Positions 11,120 to 21,181 of a stretch of DNA of 64,000 nucleotides are shown here, one piece after another. Numbering within the stretch: the first letter of the stretch is position 1; the number at the start of each line of letters is the position of its first letter. The notes below the pieces were generated by a model. That model did no database searches. It saw nothing but the letters and a program-made list of their open reading frames with translations, and was not told the DNA's origin. Origin of the DNA: Peribolospora baueri. Taxonomy: Eukaryota > Basidiomycota > Peribolosporomycetes > Peribolosporales > Peribolosporaceae. A program made the translations under genes and the position numbers. The stretch lies in the NCBI GenBank assembly GCA_029717555.1, contig JAMDHS010000007.1, positions 367,016 through 431,015 of the forward strand, read 5' to 3'.

Positions 11120-11791
11120 CTTGGCCCGCTTCGCTGAGTCTCGCAAGTTGCGGGTGCTTGAGCGGCTACGTCTAAGTCTACGTCGTCGTCGTCGTCGTCG
11201 TCGCGACCCGACCAGGGCGCGACTTTTGATCTTCTAAACTGTCCATGCGAAATTTTATGCGTGCATATCCAGCTTACTAATCCCGCGCTGAAATAGTCCG
11301 CAGTCGCTCGGCGACGGTTATTTCAATTTCGCCGGGTCTAAACCGGAAAATGCTGTGCAGCCGAGCGGACGTCGCCTGCGCTCGTCACGACCACCAACCC
11401 AGACGGCCGCGACGAACGACGACTGGACTTCTTCATCGTCTCGCCCTCCTTCTCCCTCCGTCGTTTGTACATTGCCTGCGTATCCTATCTTGCCTTCCGT
11501 CCGCCGTGAGCAGGTCTCCCTTTGTCCGTACGCTCTCCATCCATCTCCACGACGACGCACTCGATCGCGCGGTCCCTGGACGCCCTTCCCAAGCCACGCT
11601 GCGGCGTCTCGCCTTCATCCTTGCCGGCTCGCGTATCGGTCCCAACGACCCCTCTGTCCGACGCCTGGAGGAGACCGTATTTGTCTCGCTGTTTCTGTTA
11701 ATCTTCATCTACGGAAGGTAGGAAAGGGCAGGACAGGACCTGTCGATCCCATAGATCCCAACCGTACCAGATCGACGCCTCGTCGTTCATC
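11120..11791. promoter_or_regulatory. Divergent promoter region with a CGT triplet repeat
   Basis: About 670 nt between the SLX9 start (-) and the membrane protein start (+). It contains a short (CGT)n tract at about 11178-11205 just upstream of the SLX9 ATG, and a C/T-rich strand before 11790. No independent gene was recognised. Confidence 0.4.
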
Positions 11792-13384
11792 ATGTTCGAC
11801 TCCAACTTTTGTTGTTGCGTGAGTGATATGATGTGCCCAAGGCTATGTCTCACACGCATCAGCGTTTGCCCAGCGGCCACCGACGGTCGTTCGTCAGTCT
11901 GCCAATGTAGACGAGCCTCTCGCTCACGTCTCCTTCCCTTCTCTGCTTCCTACACCCAACCGCAGGCGATCCCATTGATCAATGTCGGCATCTACACAGC
12001 CATCACCGAGTTTGCGTTCCTCAGCTTAGCTGTCGGCGTGGTGGCCATTGCGGCGCCGTCGAGTGGGTGTCATTCTTGCGCACTGGCATAGTGGATCGAC
12101 TGCCCTTCTCTTGATGTGTTTACTTTCTAACACTTTACCCGCCGGGCCCCTGGTACTTCCTACCCTTTACCTTGTCTCGCATTCTAGTCGTCGCGGCGGC
12201 CGTGCCTTCGTTCTGCAAGTGGATCTTAGCGGTGATCTGCTTCGTAATGGTCTTCTTGCAAGTACTGGGTTACATGGGCGTCAAGAAGGTGCGTCGATGC
12301 GATCATTTTCATCCTTCTTTTCACGATGCGACTGATAGGGTACGGCCTTCCGAATTTTTGCCCTTCTTCCGTCCACAGGAATCGCCCAACCTCTTCGCCC
12401 GTTACGTCACCTTGAACGCCCTCCTCCTATTCGCCGCATTGGGCGTATCTCTCGCCTTCCTCATCATCTCTGCCATCCGACACTCCACCGCGGTGAACAC
12501 GTGCGTCGCCAACTTCGGCGTTCACGCTGGCTCCCCCTCCACGAGCTCCCTTCTCGGGGGGGCCGGCAACACGGACGATGTCACGTCCAAGGCCATCTGC
12601 AACATTTTACTTTGGGTGCAGATTGGTGTGATGGGCGGGTTGTGGGCTCTCTTCGCTATTGTGCAGGTGGGTTGGCGGTCGCGAGTGTGATACGGCTTGC
12701 CGGCATCCCAATCTGTCACTGACAAATACACGTTCTTTGTCCTTTTACCCTTTCTTGTCCGCAGGGCTATCTCTTATTCATTCAGCGGGTGTACACGAGC
12801 GAGCAGAGGGCTGTGCGCAAGAAGTATAACTCTGTGTAAGTCCGACCTCCTTTAGCCGGCTCTTGACTCACAATGTCTTACCCAGACGCTCCCAAATCGT
12901 GTCCTCACCTCGTTCGCCAACATTCACTTCTTCGTATGCATTCAGCTACTCGAATGAAGACATCCCGCTCGCGTCACGAGCATCGCTACATGACGGCAGA
13001 AGCGATGGCCGTCCTGGCGCAGGTCGCCGGGACAGCGAGGTGTGGGAGGACGACGCCGACCCTTTCGGAACTGGCGTTGCGGGCGCCGGGTACACCAAGG
13101 CGAGGCAGGGTAGTGTGGACAGCTACACGGCCGGTGGAGGGGAGCCGTACGAGCATCGGAACCTCGAACGCGGCCAGTCGTCTCGGACGGCCGCTAGTGG
13201 GCATTCGCTCGGCGCGGTAGGTCGGAGCGGGAGCGCGAGCGGCAATTTTTACAGGGACGAGAGGATGCAAGGTCTCGCTGTCAATCCCAGCGTTCAGCCT
13301 TGGACACCTACGACGCCCGGGATGGCTGGGCATGGCGCCAACGGTGGCGTGTTCCAGGAGCGTGGATACGGCGTCGGATACTGA
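11792..13384 (+). CDS. Four-helix membrane protein with long polar tail, not recognised
   Basis: I do not recognise a named family. Exon 1 is 27 nt (11792-11818, MFDSNFCCC, a cysteine triplet that could be lipidated). Exon 2 from 11966 gives helix 1 (AIPLINVGIYTAITEFAFLS, LAVGVVAIAAPS). Exon 3 gives helix 2 (WILAVICFVMVFLQVLGYMG). Exon 4 gives helix 3 (LNALLLFAALGVSLAFLIIS), then a lumenal loop with two or more cysteines (NTCVANFGVHAG, SKAICNILL) and helix 4 (VQIGVMGGLWALFAIVQ). The final exon adds GYLLFIQRVYTSEQRAVRKK and a serine/glycine-rich cytosolic tail of roughly 170 residues, ending GGVFQERGYGVGY, TGA 13382-13384. The four-helix plan with a cysteine-bearing large loop is tetraspanin-like in outline, but no CCG motif is visible. 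Likely plasma or endomembrane location. Confidence 0.75.
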
Positions 13385-13928
13385 GGGGAAACTAGCAGTT
13401 CATTCCTTGTTGTCTTGGCGTCGATGCATTGCCGCGCGCGGCTGCCATCCGCCAAAGTGGCCTCTTTTCACCGCCGCTCGTGACGAACCTTTCTTCGTCT
13501 CTTCCTCCCTCACCCAGCCCCACTCGCTCCTTTGACGACCATACTAGCTCGCGCGCCCATCCTGTATATTCATCGCGTTCACATATCTCCCGCTACATCT
13601 TCTCTCCGTTACCCGTCTTACCGCCATACGAGATGGCGACCTGTATTTCATCAGTGGACTTTTCTATGCCTTGTGTCAATGTGGTCTGGCTACTGAAGAA
13701 AGGAATTGCGAGAACTGTCGATCTGGTTGGCGTCATATCGCGCTTCCGCTATCGCGTTCCGCACCTCTATCACGGCTCCTGATCGACGTACGTCACCGGC
13801 TTGCCGCAGCCCAAGCTCGTGGTGTGGATAACGAGACGCATTGCTCACACCCCCTTTTGCCCGTCTCCAGCGTCTGGATTATCTTAAGTTCTCTACCTTT
13901 TCCCCCTTCTCCCCATTCTCACAAGCAC
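13385..13928. other. Intergenic, promoter of acyltransferase gene
   Basis: About 540 nt between two plus-strand genes. C/T-rich near 13860-13925, right before the acyltransferase ATG. Nothing else recognised. Confidence 0.4.
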
Positions 13929-15917
13929 ATGTCCAAACCTCCCACCCTTTCTCAAGCGAAGCGGCGTGCGGCGTCCCACGCCGCCGATATCGTCGCGACG
14001 CCGATCAAGGACCGACGCACGCCGACCAAGTGGATCCAGACGCTCCTCTTCGGCCTCTTCTTCGATGCCGCCTGCCTCTCCATCAACACCTTCCAGTTTC
14101 TATGTCTTCCCCTGCTTTTCCTTGGCTACGTTTTGCCGCCGGCGAGGCGCGCGTACGAGAGGCTCATTGACTGGACGAAGGAGAACTTTGCAAGGACGCT
14201 CGTCTTCATGACACAGGCGTTTGGGCCGACCAAGTTCGTCGTTACTTTTGAGATGGACGAACAAGGAGGAGAGGGAGAGAGGACGCTCGCGGATCCGGAG
14301 AAGTTTGTGAAGCGGGATGCGAGGGGAAACGTCATCGGGCTTGCATTGCCAGAGAGGATAGTGATGATTTCCAATCATCAGCTTTACGCCGATTGGCTGT
14401 ACCTGTGGTGAGCCCCACGTTCCTCGCTTGCGTACATACCCGTAGAGGGGCGTTTGACCTCCCGCTCTACGTACACACGATGAGCATCCAACAACCTGTC
14501 TCCGAATCCGGATCGGACCGGCTGACCCGACCCGTCCGCGTTTCGATCCCAGGTGTCTGGCATATTTTGGTGACTTGCACGGACACATCCTCATCGTCCT
14601 CAAGAAGAGCTTGAAATGGTTGCCGATCGTTGGTTGGGTGAGGAAAGACGAAAAGTTCACCAGTTGCACTCGTTTGTTTGCTCCTACCCTGACGTTTCCT
14701 TCTTTCCTCCCTTTGGCACTGCTGTCTATTTTGGAAACGATAGGGCATGCAATTCTTCCGTTTCATCTTTCTAGCCCGTTCCTGGACGTCGGACAAAGGG
14801 CCGCTAGGCAAACACCTCAGCCAAGCTGCTGAGGAGGCAAGCGAGGCAAACAAGAAGCTTCTCCTGCTTATCTTCCCTGAGGGTACGCTGGTCAGCCCGA
14901 ACACGAGGCCCGTGAGCAAGAAGTATGCGGATAAGATGGGTCTGGTGAGTCCTCTGACGGGTCGTTGTTTGGACGTCATTCTTTGGCTTGTGGGGGTTGC
15001 CCAGTCCTTATGGATTGCAGACGGTTCCTGACCCGCGAAATGGCTCTATGCGTCTTCCATCTCGCTCAGTCTCACCCGACCAATATGCTCCTGCCTCGCT
15101 CGACTGGTCTGTTCTTCTGCCTCCGCACGCTCGCCCCTCGTGTACCCGACCTCGCTCTCCTTGATATCACCGTCGGCTATCCGGGCATTCCCCCAGCAGG
15201 CGTCGGACAGGACTACTGTAAGTCGCACCGGACGCTTTCGGGAAAGGTCCAAGGCCGAGGCCAAAACGCGGAGTACATCCCGGCCTTTAGCCAACGGGCT
15301 TACTAGTTGACTGGCCGACTGACCGCCGACTATAACCCTCCCTCCCCTCTTTGGTTCGCCTTCACTTCCTCGTCGCAGACACCCTCCGGTCCATCTATAT
15401 GCAAGGACACGCTCCGCCGCTCGTCCACCTGCACGTCCGAATCTCTCGAGTGAACGGCACGGCGACAAGTCCGTCGACGATTCCGCTCGGCTCACTCAAC
15501 CCTTCCCGCGAGTTCACCACGCCGTCGGGCTCCCTAGCTCCGACTGCGGGAGACGATGTGACGGAGGAAGAGAAGGCGGCGTTTGACGAGTGGCTGCGGA
15601 AAATGTGGATGGAGAAGGATGAGAGGATGAGCAGGTTCTACGAGCGAGGCTGCTTCGAGGGTGCGGAAGAGCTCGTGGCGTCTTTGTCTTCCTCCCCCTC
15701 CTCCTCCTCCTCCTCGGCTCCTTTAACTGATGGAAAACCGGTTGTCGACGGCGACGCGTTGACGGCCGCCGTCGGCAACAGAGGCAAGGCGGTGGTCATC
15801 GATGTTAAACTTGGCAACCGGTTCACGGAGCTTGCCGACATCTTTTGCTGGTTCACGCCATGGCTCGTCTTCGGTTGGGCTTGGAGGATTTGGAAGGCGT
15901 CTGGGGGGCAGCAGTAG
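13929..15917 (+). CDS. LCLAT1/CST26-type lysophospholipid acyltransferase
   Basis: This is an ER membrane acyltransferase of the PlsC fold; the branch acylates lysophosphatidylinositol, lysophosphatidic acid or lysocardiolipin. ATG 13929 opens SKPPTLSQAKRRAASHAADI. A first membrane helix follows (LFFDAACLSINTFQFLCLPL). The catalytic NHX4D box is ISNHQLYADWLYLW, joined across the next intron to LAYFGDLHGHILIVLKKSLK and WLPIVGWGMQFFRFIFLARS, the usual substrate block, and then IFPEGTLVSPNTRP. Later exons give NMLLPRSTGLFFCLRTLAPR, LLDITVGYPGIP, a serine-rich loop, and a C-terminal hydrophobic helix LADIFCWFTPWLVFGWAWRI. Stop TAG is 15915-15917. Length is about 460 aa. NHQLYADW instead of the bacterial NHxSxxD is typical of this eukaryotic branch. 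A run of 36 G follows 32 nt after the stop. Confidence 0.88.
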
Positions 15918-15947
15918 GTGTCGGGCCCGGTGAGCGTGGAAGCGAAG

Positions 15948-15949
<2 letters not shown>

Positions 15950-15985
<36 letters not shown>
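15950..15985 (+). repeat. 36-nt homopolymeric G tract
   Basis: An uninterrupted run of 36 G on the plus strand, 32 nt after the acyltransferase stop codon and therefore probably within its 3' UTR as poly-G in the mRNA. It could form stacked G-quadruplexes. Length in the assembly may be inexact because such runs are hard to sequence. Confidence 0.9.
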
Positions 15986-16590
15986 CGGGAGGAGGAGGAT
16001 GGACGAAGTGAGGTGACGGAAGGGGCGACAGATGGGCATGCTCCTTGAAACGGAGGCAGGCGGTGGAGAGATGGGTTTCGAAGCAGTCGGGCGGACACAC
16101 CGGAAGGCAGGTGGAAGGTGGAGATGGAGACGGCGGTGCTCTGTCTAACTTACACTCTCGGATCACTTGATAGTAGCGACGACGTGGAGTAGAGGGGTGC
16201 GCAATGGAATTCTGCATAAATAACGGATCATTGTCGGCTTGATGGATGGATGTCTGCAAGAGGCGACTCGTGAACTCCGAGCAAGTCGGTTCTACGACCA
16301 TGGAGGATTCGCTTTCCTGCTGCCGAATCAAGAGGAGCTCATCCAACACGATGGATCAAAATGGCGACTGCACGCTCCCTTCTGTACCTTGAACGCCCCA
16401 GACGTCCTCGCACGTCGGTTTTCAGAGCTTTCCGCGTTCCTTCTTGTTTCCACGTAGAGCCGGGTGCTGAGCAAGACGCGACCGGGTCCGACGAGTCCGA
16501 CCGAGTGCAGGCTCTTGTCAGCAAGCGAGAGAGCGAGGCGAATGACGTGGGGCCAGATGTGGACGTGAGTTCGGACAAGCTGTCTTGGCA

Positions 16591-16635
16591 TGCCTTGCCT
16601 TGCCTTGCCTTGCCTTGTCTTGCCTTGCCTTGCCT
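16591..16635. repeat. (CCTTG)n pentanucleotide microsatellite
   Basis: About nine tandem TGCCT units with one unit changed to TGTCT. Non-coding by position. Confidence 0.85.
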
Positions 16636-17003
16636 GGCTGCCTGCTTTGCTGAACAGGAAGAGGGCCGTTCCGAGCCGAGCGATGCAAGAAGGTCGGCCG
16701 GTGGCAAGCCAAGATAGCAAATGAAGAAAAAAAGAAAAGAAAAAGAAAAGAGCGCCGTTGGAGAGAGGTGACCTCGGCTGAGCGTTGAAGCAGTCAGTCG
16801 GCCGAGCGCATTCTCCAGTCAGCCGCATGCTTCCCCTCTCTAATCATCCGTCGCGGCATATTATCGCTCCTCCTCCCTCTCTCTTCTCTTCTCTCCCGGT
16901 CGGTGCGGTATTGGCAAGCTTCTGGGTCTCGCCTCGCCTGCGCTCCGAGGCCATATCATAGCTGTGCCCGTGTTTGGCGCGTGCTCGCTTGGACGCGGGC
17001 ACG

Positions 17004-17604
17004 ATGGCGAATCGCTCCGGCTTCTTCTTCCCTTCGACGCGTCCAGCGATTCCGATAACCCCGCAACATTACGGCCCAGGCACGGAATCCGAATGGAAGA
17101 CGCGACCGAAACCTCGGGCCAGTCGATCGTCACCGTCGGTTTGTACCAGAGAGGGCGACGACGACGGAGAACAACGAATCGCCTTCGTTTGCTCCCCAGC
17201 AGGAGCCGATGTGTATAAAATGATACAGCCAGATAGATCCACGAGCACGGCCCGTCGCTCCGTAGCATCACCGTCTCCGATCTTCTATTCCCGTTTGTCG
17301 ACCGCTTTGGCCCCCGGCTCTGTGAGTGCAAGTTCCTGTTTGGAAACACTTCCAACGGTTCGCCGCTCCTTGTAGTCTCTGCCTTCTGACCTCTTCGTAA
17401 TCGCTCTTGTCACCCACTCGCTCGCTAGGTCACCATCGGAGGAGTCACCGGCGTCATCGTCGTCATTGCAATCTTTTGCGAGGCGGCCAACGGAGCTAAC
17501 TTGTGAGTTAAGACGCTCGACTTACAGAATTCGCTCCTTCTCCTAGTCGGTATCCGGACGTAAGGTCGATTAACCGGTTGGTCAAGGTGCCCAAGGGGCT
17601 CTGA
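17004..17604 (+). CDS. Possible small single-pass membrane protein, not recognised
   Basis: A weak candidate. From ATG 17004 the frame reads ANRSGFFFPSTRPAIPITPQ with a basic, serine-rich stretch up to about 17320 (FYSRLSTALAPGS), where a GTGAGT donor joins after about 100 nt (acceptor CTAG at 17428-17429) to VTIGGVTGVIVVIAIFCEAA, a clear hydrophobic helix. A second donor GTGAGT joins to NFRYPDVRSINRLVKVPKGL and a TGA at 17602-17604. Both splices keep one frame and the helix lies between basic flanks, which is why I list it. An internal ATG at 17221, right after a TATAAA string, would give a shorter 77-aa form. I know no homologue, and the N-terminal part looks compositionally random. Confidence 0.35.
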
Positions 17605-18192
17605 GCGCGTCTGGCCACTGGTCACCGTTTCGTCTCCACCTCGTCCCTGCTTCACACCAAACAATCCTCAGTGCGTGTGTCGCGAGTCATGTCTCTCAAT
17701 TCCTGGTGTATTCCCTTCCTATAGCGTGCAGTGTATCCTAATCCCTCTCGAAACAGCGTGCGGGAATGGTTTATGTGCAATCAGTTGACGTTGAAGAATC
17801 ACCGGTGACGAAAAACAGTTTCCAGCGGACAGAGCCGAGAAGGGAGGGAGAGGACAAGTGGACGGCCGAAACGGGCGGGGCCGTGACGAGGAATGCTGAA
17901 GAGTTTTCTCGTTCATTCCTTCGTTCAGTCGAGCAAAAGAGAGGGGACTAGTAGTAGATATCGAGAGCGTTGCTGGCTGCCGTGGAAGTGGTGGTGGTCA
18001 TCTCCGCTGGCCAGGAGCATCGAGATGGTGGTGACCACCGCGGTCGCCCATCGCTCCGGCGGGACTCGCGAGCCGCAGCGGACATTTGGCGCACTGACCA
18101 CCGACTCACTCATCCTTCTCCAGGAACTCGTCGTACCACAAGCGGCACCACCAATTAACTCGACAGATCCCATCGTCATACAAATCCTCTTG
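17605..18192. other. Intergenic, promoter of CREG-like gene
   Basis: About 590 nt with no recognisable coding domain, RNA gene or repeat. It should contain the promoter and leader of the CREG-like gene. Confidence 0.4.
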
Positions 18193-19537
18193 ATGCGCGG
18201 TCCCACCGCTTCGCTCGTAGTCGCCGTCGCTTTTGCTCTCGTCGCCGTCACAGGCACTAGGGGCGAGACGGCCAACGACGCCGGTGAGACAGACGCCTGT
18301 CTAGCTGCTGCTTCATGACGACCAAACGCTGAGAGGCGATCGGAAGCCTATCCGACGAACCAGAGATCTCGCTAACCTGGGCTTTCTTTATCCACGACTC
18401 CCTCCACTTCGCTTCTCTCTTCCCTGCTGTGCGCTCTTTTTCAACACAGCTCGGCAGATTCGTGACCTTCTCGTGGACCCGGAGGTGGGCGGTATAGGCA
18501 CCTTGTCGAGCGTCTACCCCGCCAATCACCACATCGCCGAGCTTGCAGGTAAGCGACATGTGGCATCATCGGATTTTAACACCGCTTGGACGTCCCAAGT
18601 TGGTCGTGCTGACCACGACTGCACTCGCAATTCGAACTTCGGGCCGACGGCATGACAGGCCGTCCTTTCGCCCTGCAGGAGTATTTCGCGCCGTGCTACG
18701 ACGACGGGGATTTGACATTGCTAGCCATGCCCATCAGCCAGAACTATCGCAACGTCCTTTCCGATCCGTCTTCCGCCTCACCCTCCTCCGACTCGCGCTC
18801 GACGAGTCGGAACGAGCACCTGCGTAACGCGACCTTTACCGTCTCCCACCCGTCTCGACACCTCCTCCCGCACCCAGGAAAACCGCACTGGCGAACGGGC
18901 CCGGCAAGCAGGGGCAGGGTGACCGTGCTGGGGACGTTGGACGTGATAAAGAGCGAGGAGGAGAGGGCGAACGCGAGCGCGTGCTATCGCGCTTGGCATC
19001 CTGACTCGACGGCTTGGACGGACGGCGAGGGCCCACACGTAGCATTCTGGGCTAGGTTGCGAGTGGAGAAGATTTACTGTAAGTCCGTCGTCTTCCGTCC
19101 ATCCGTCCATCCCTTAACGTAGGGATACGCCGTCGGTGGCCTGAGTATGGCCTGTTCACCACCATCCGCCTGCCTGGCGGTTGGCTGGCCGGCTTGCGTC
19201 CCGTGGCCTGTGCGTCGTACACATGCTCTCGTTCTCAACTTATCTTGGCCACTCTTCCTCACTTCTTCTTTCTCTCACAGGGGTCGGCGGCTTTGGCGAT
19301 GAGCACTTCGTCGGCTGGGTGCCTCCCCACCTCTACCGATCCGCTCGGCCCTCTCTCTCCCCGCTCGTCTTTCCTGCTTCACACCCTCTCCCGTCCGAGG
19401 TAGATTCGTCGACCGAGGACGAAGGTGAAGAGAGAGGGGGAACGGGTACGGAGGCGGAGTGGGTGCGCGAGTTGTTCGGAGAGAAGGAGTCGGAGGAAGG
19501 GAGGGGAAGGCTATACTTCCAGGCCGGCTTGGTCTGA
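18193..19537 (+). CDS. CREG-like secreted protein (PPOX-type split barrel)
   Basis: CREG-type proteins are secreted or vacuolar glycoproteins with the pyridoxamine-phosphate-oxidase-like FMN-binding split barrel, usually without proven enzymatic activity. The start ATG 18193 opens a signal peptide (RGPTASLVVAVAFALVAVTG). Exon 2 gives ARQIRDLLVDPEVGGIGTLS and VYPANHHIAELA; exon 3 gives GRPFALQEYFAPCYDDGDLT, LLAMPISQNYRNVL, two N-glycosylation sequons (NAT, NAS), RVTVLGTLDVIKSEEERANA and CYRAWHPDS; the final exon has the signature VGGFGDEHFVGWVPPHLYR, close to the family's GGFGD..(Y/F)IGW block. The serine/glutamate-rich C-terminus ends LYFQAGLV at TGA 19535-19537. Length about 300 aa, somewhat longer than animal CREG1. 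Function in fungi is not established. Confidence 0.78.
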
Positions 19538-19560
19538 TTGATGCCTTACCTGCCCGGCTC

Positions 19561-19600
19561 TGTACGTACATGCATAGCTAGATCATGCCGGCATGCCGGC
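19561..19600. repeat. Palindrome cluster downstream of CREG-like gene
   Basis: TGTACGTACA (19561-19570) and GCCGGCATGCCGGC (19587-19600) are perfect palindromes within 40 nt, 24 nt after the CREG-like stop codon. It might be a 3'-end hairpin or a protein site; significance is unknown. Confidence 0.5.
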
Positions 19601-20566
19601 GTCCGCGTTCTTGATTGGCGACCAAGTCATTGTACTGTGGTTGCAACCCTGTAAGCGACACTCGTTCTGTCTTTGCGTTGCCTGGCTTTCCGTGCCCCCT
19701 CCGCTGTCGTCCAACCCGTGGGTGGTGGATGGGACACACCACCAGCCTGTGCGCAGGTCGTCGTCGTGACCGGCGTGACCGCAGTCGATGTTTGGCATCG
19801 CGACGCGTCTGACGGCCGCCGCTCGTCACATTTCCAGCGAATTCCTCTCGACGTCTAAACATCGTCGACCGTTGCATTCTTCCTTCCTCCCGCCATCCAC
19901 CCATCCACCCATCCTCCCATCCTCCCATCCATTCATCCATTCATTTGTCTCTCTCTGCCTACGGCTTCCCTCGCTCTACTTTGGTTGGCTGGCTCGCCGG
20001 CTCGGTCGCCGGCCCCACTCGCGCTAGTACCGCCTGATCGAAGCCATCCCGATCTTCGCCATCCTGACACCCCAGACATCTCACCCTCCTCCTTCTTCCA
20101 TCACCGCACACCATCTCATCTCTGCGAGCATTTCCCGCTCTCGCTTTGAGCGCACGCATACTTCCGCTCGCCTTTCCGACTCCCCATCGGAGCGCGGCCG
20201 TCGGCTCGGCTCGCATTGGCAGGCAAGAAGCCACCTGGGCTGCGCTAACTAGCTAGGCGACGACGGCCAATACGCACTGTCCTCCTGGACCGCACCGACC
20301 TTCCCCGGTGGACTCGCGTGAGTGGGCACGCAGAAGACGGACGGCTGTGGCGCTGCAACCCGGCTCCGGTCTCTCGCTCCTTGACCAAGCGCTCTCACTC
20401 CGTCCTCATTTGCCTCCTCTCCGGCCTGCGCTCACAGGCCCGTCAGTGACGAGGCCCAGTTGGAAAGAGACCAGGGCGTCCGCTTGTCGTCTATCAGAGA
20501 CAGAGCGGAGTACGGAGCCGAAGGGCACGCAAGCCGGTTGCCATCATCGTCGTTGGCATCGTTGTA

Positions 20567-20591
20567 GCTGCTGCTGCTGCTGCTGCTGCTG
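20567..20591. repeat. (CTG)n trinucleotide repeat
   Basis: About eight tandem CTG units in the upstream region of the zinc-finger gene. No evidence that it is translated. Confidence 0.8.
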
Positions 20592-21181
20592 TCTTGCCAG
20601 CGGAGGCACTGAGCGAACGGGCCTGCCAGTCCCGCGGAACCTTCCCCAGCGGGCAGACACACCGGTCCAATCCCACTTGCGACGTAAATCAAACCTCGTC
20701 TTGACGAGGCACGGGCGTGAGCGTGCCTCTCGCCGTCACCGCGCTGGCGCCGTCGTCCTCGTCGACCGCCAACCGGGTCCCGCCCTCTCCGACCTCCTCA
20801 CCCGCCCCGGTCGTCAGCATCCCTCTTATACCCTGCTCAGCGTCCGGTGAGTGCGGCCCCCTTTTCATCTTCTCCCAACGTCTCTCTCTCTCTCTTTTCC
20901 TCTCCACACTCTTTCATCTTCTAATCTTCCGGCCCTAGCTCGAGGAAGGGAAACTATTCGTCTTGCTTCACACCACTAATCTTTCTTCCCCCTCACTAAT
21001 CGCCAACCTCACTCTCCTTTTCGCCTTTCAATCCCCCCACTGCACCGTCCGTCTCGTCGCATCGCCTCATCGGCTCGACCAACACTCCTTTCGTCCGCAA
21101 CATCCATCGCCTCCGGCCATCACATACACTGACACTCCTTTTTTCTCCCGACAAAACGCCTTTCCCGCCATCACCTTAAAC

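Larger units (their letters stand above)
15918..17003. other. Gene-free stretch with G tract and pentanucleotide repeat
   Basis: About 1.1 kb. It holds the 36-nt G tract (15950-15985), a (CCTTG)n microsatellite (16591-16635) and A-rich sequence near 16725-16750. No frame here shows a recognisable domain. Confidence 0.5.
19538..21181. other. Long upstream region of the zinc-finger gene with repeats
   Basis: About 1.64 kb. Right after the CREG-like stop is a palindrome cluster (19561-19600). Then come CATCC/CATTC-type repeats (about 19885-19950) and a CTG repeat (20567-20591). From about 20840 the plus strand becomes strongly C/T-rich up to the ATG at 21182, suggesting a long 5' leader for the zinc-finger mRNA. 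The reading frame of that gene stays open back to 20963, but the upstream part is low in complexity and I do not include it. Confidence 0.5.

Noticed and set aside
20963-21181. N-terminal extension of the zinc-finger frame
   Set aside because: The frame stays open, but the sequence is C/T-rich leader-like and the ATG at 21182 has the more plausible start; kept as leader.
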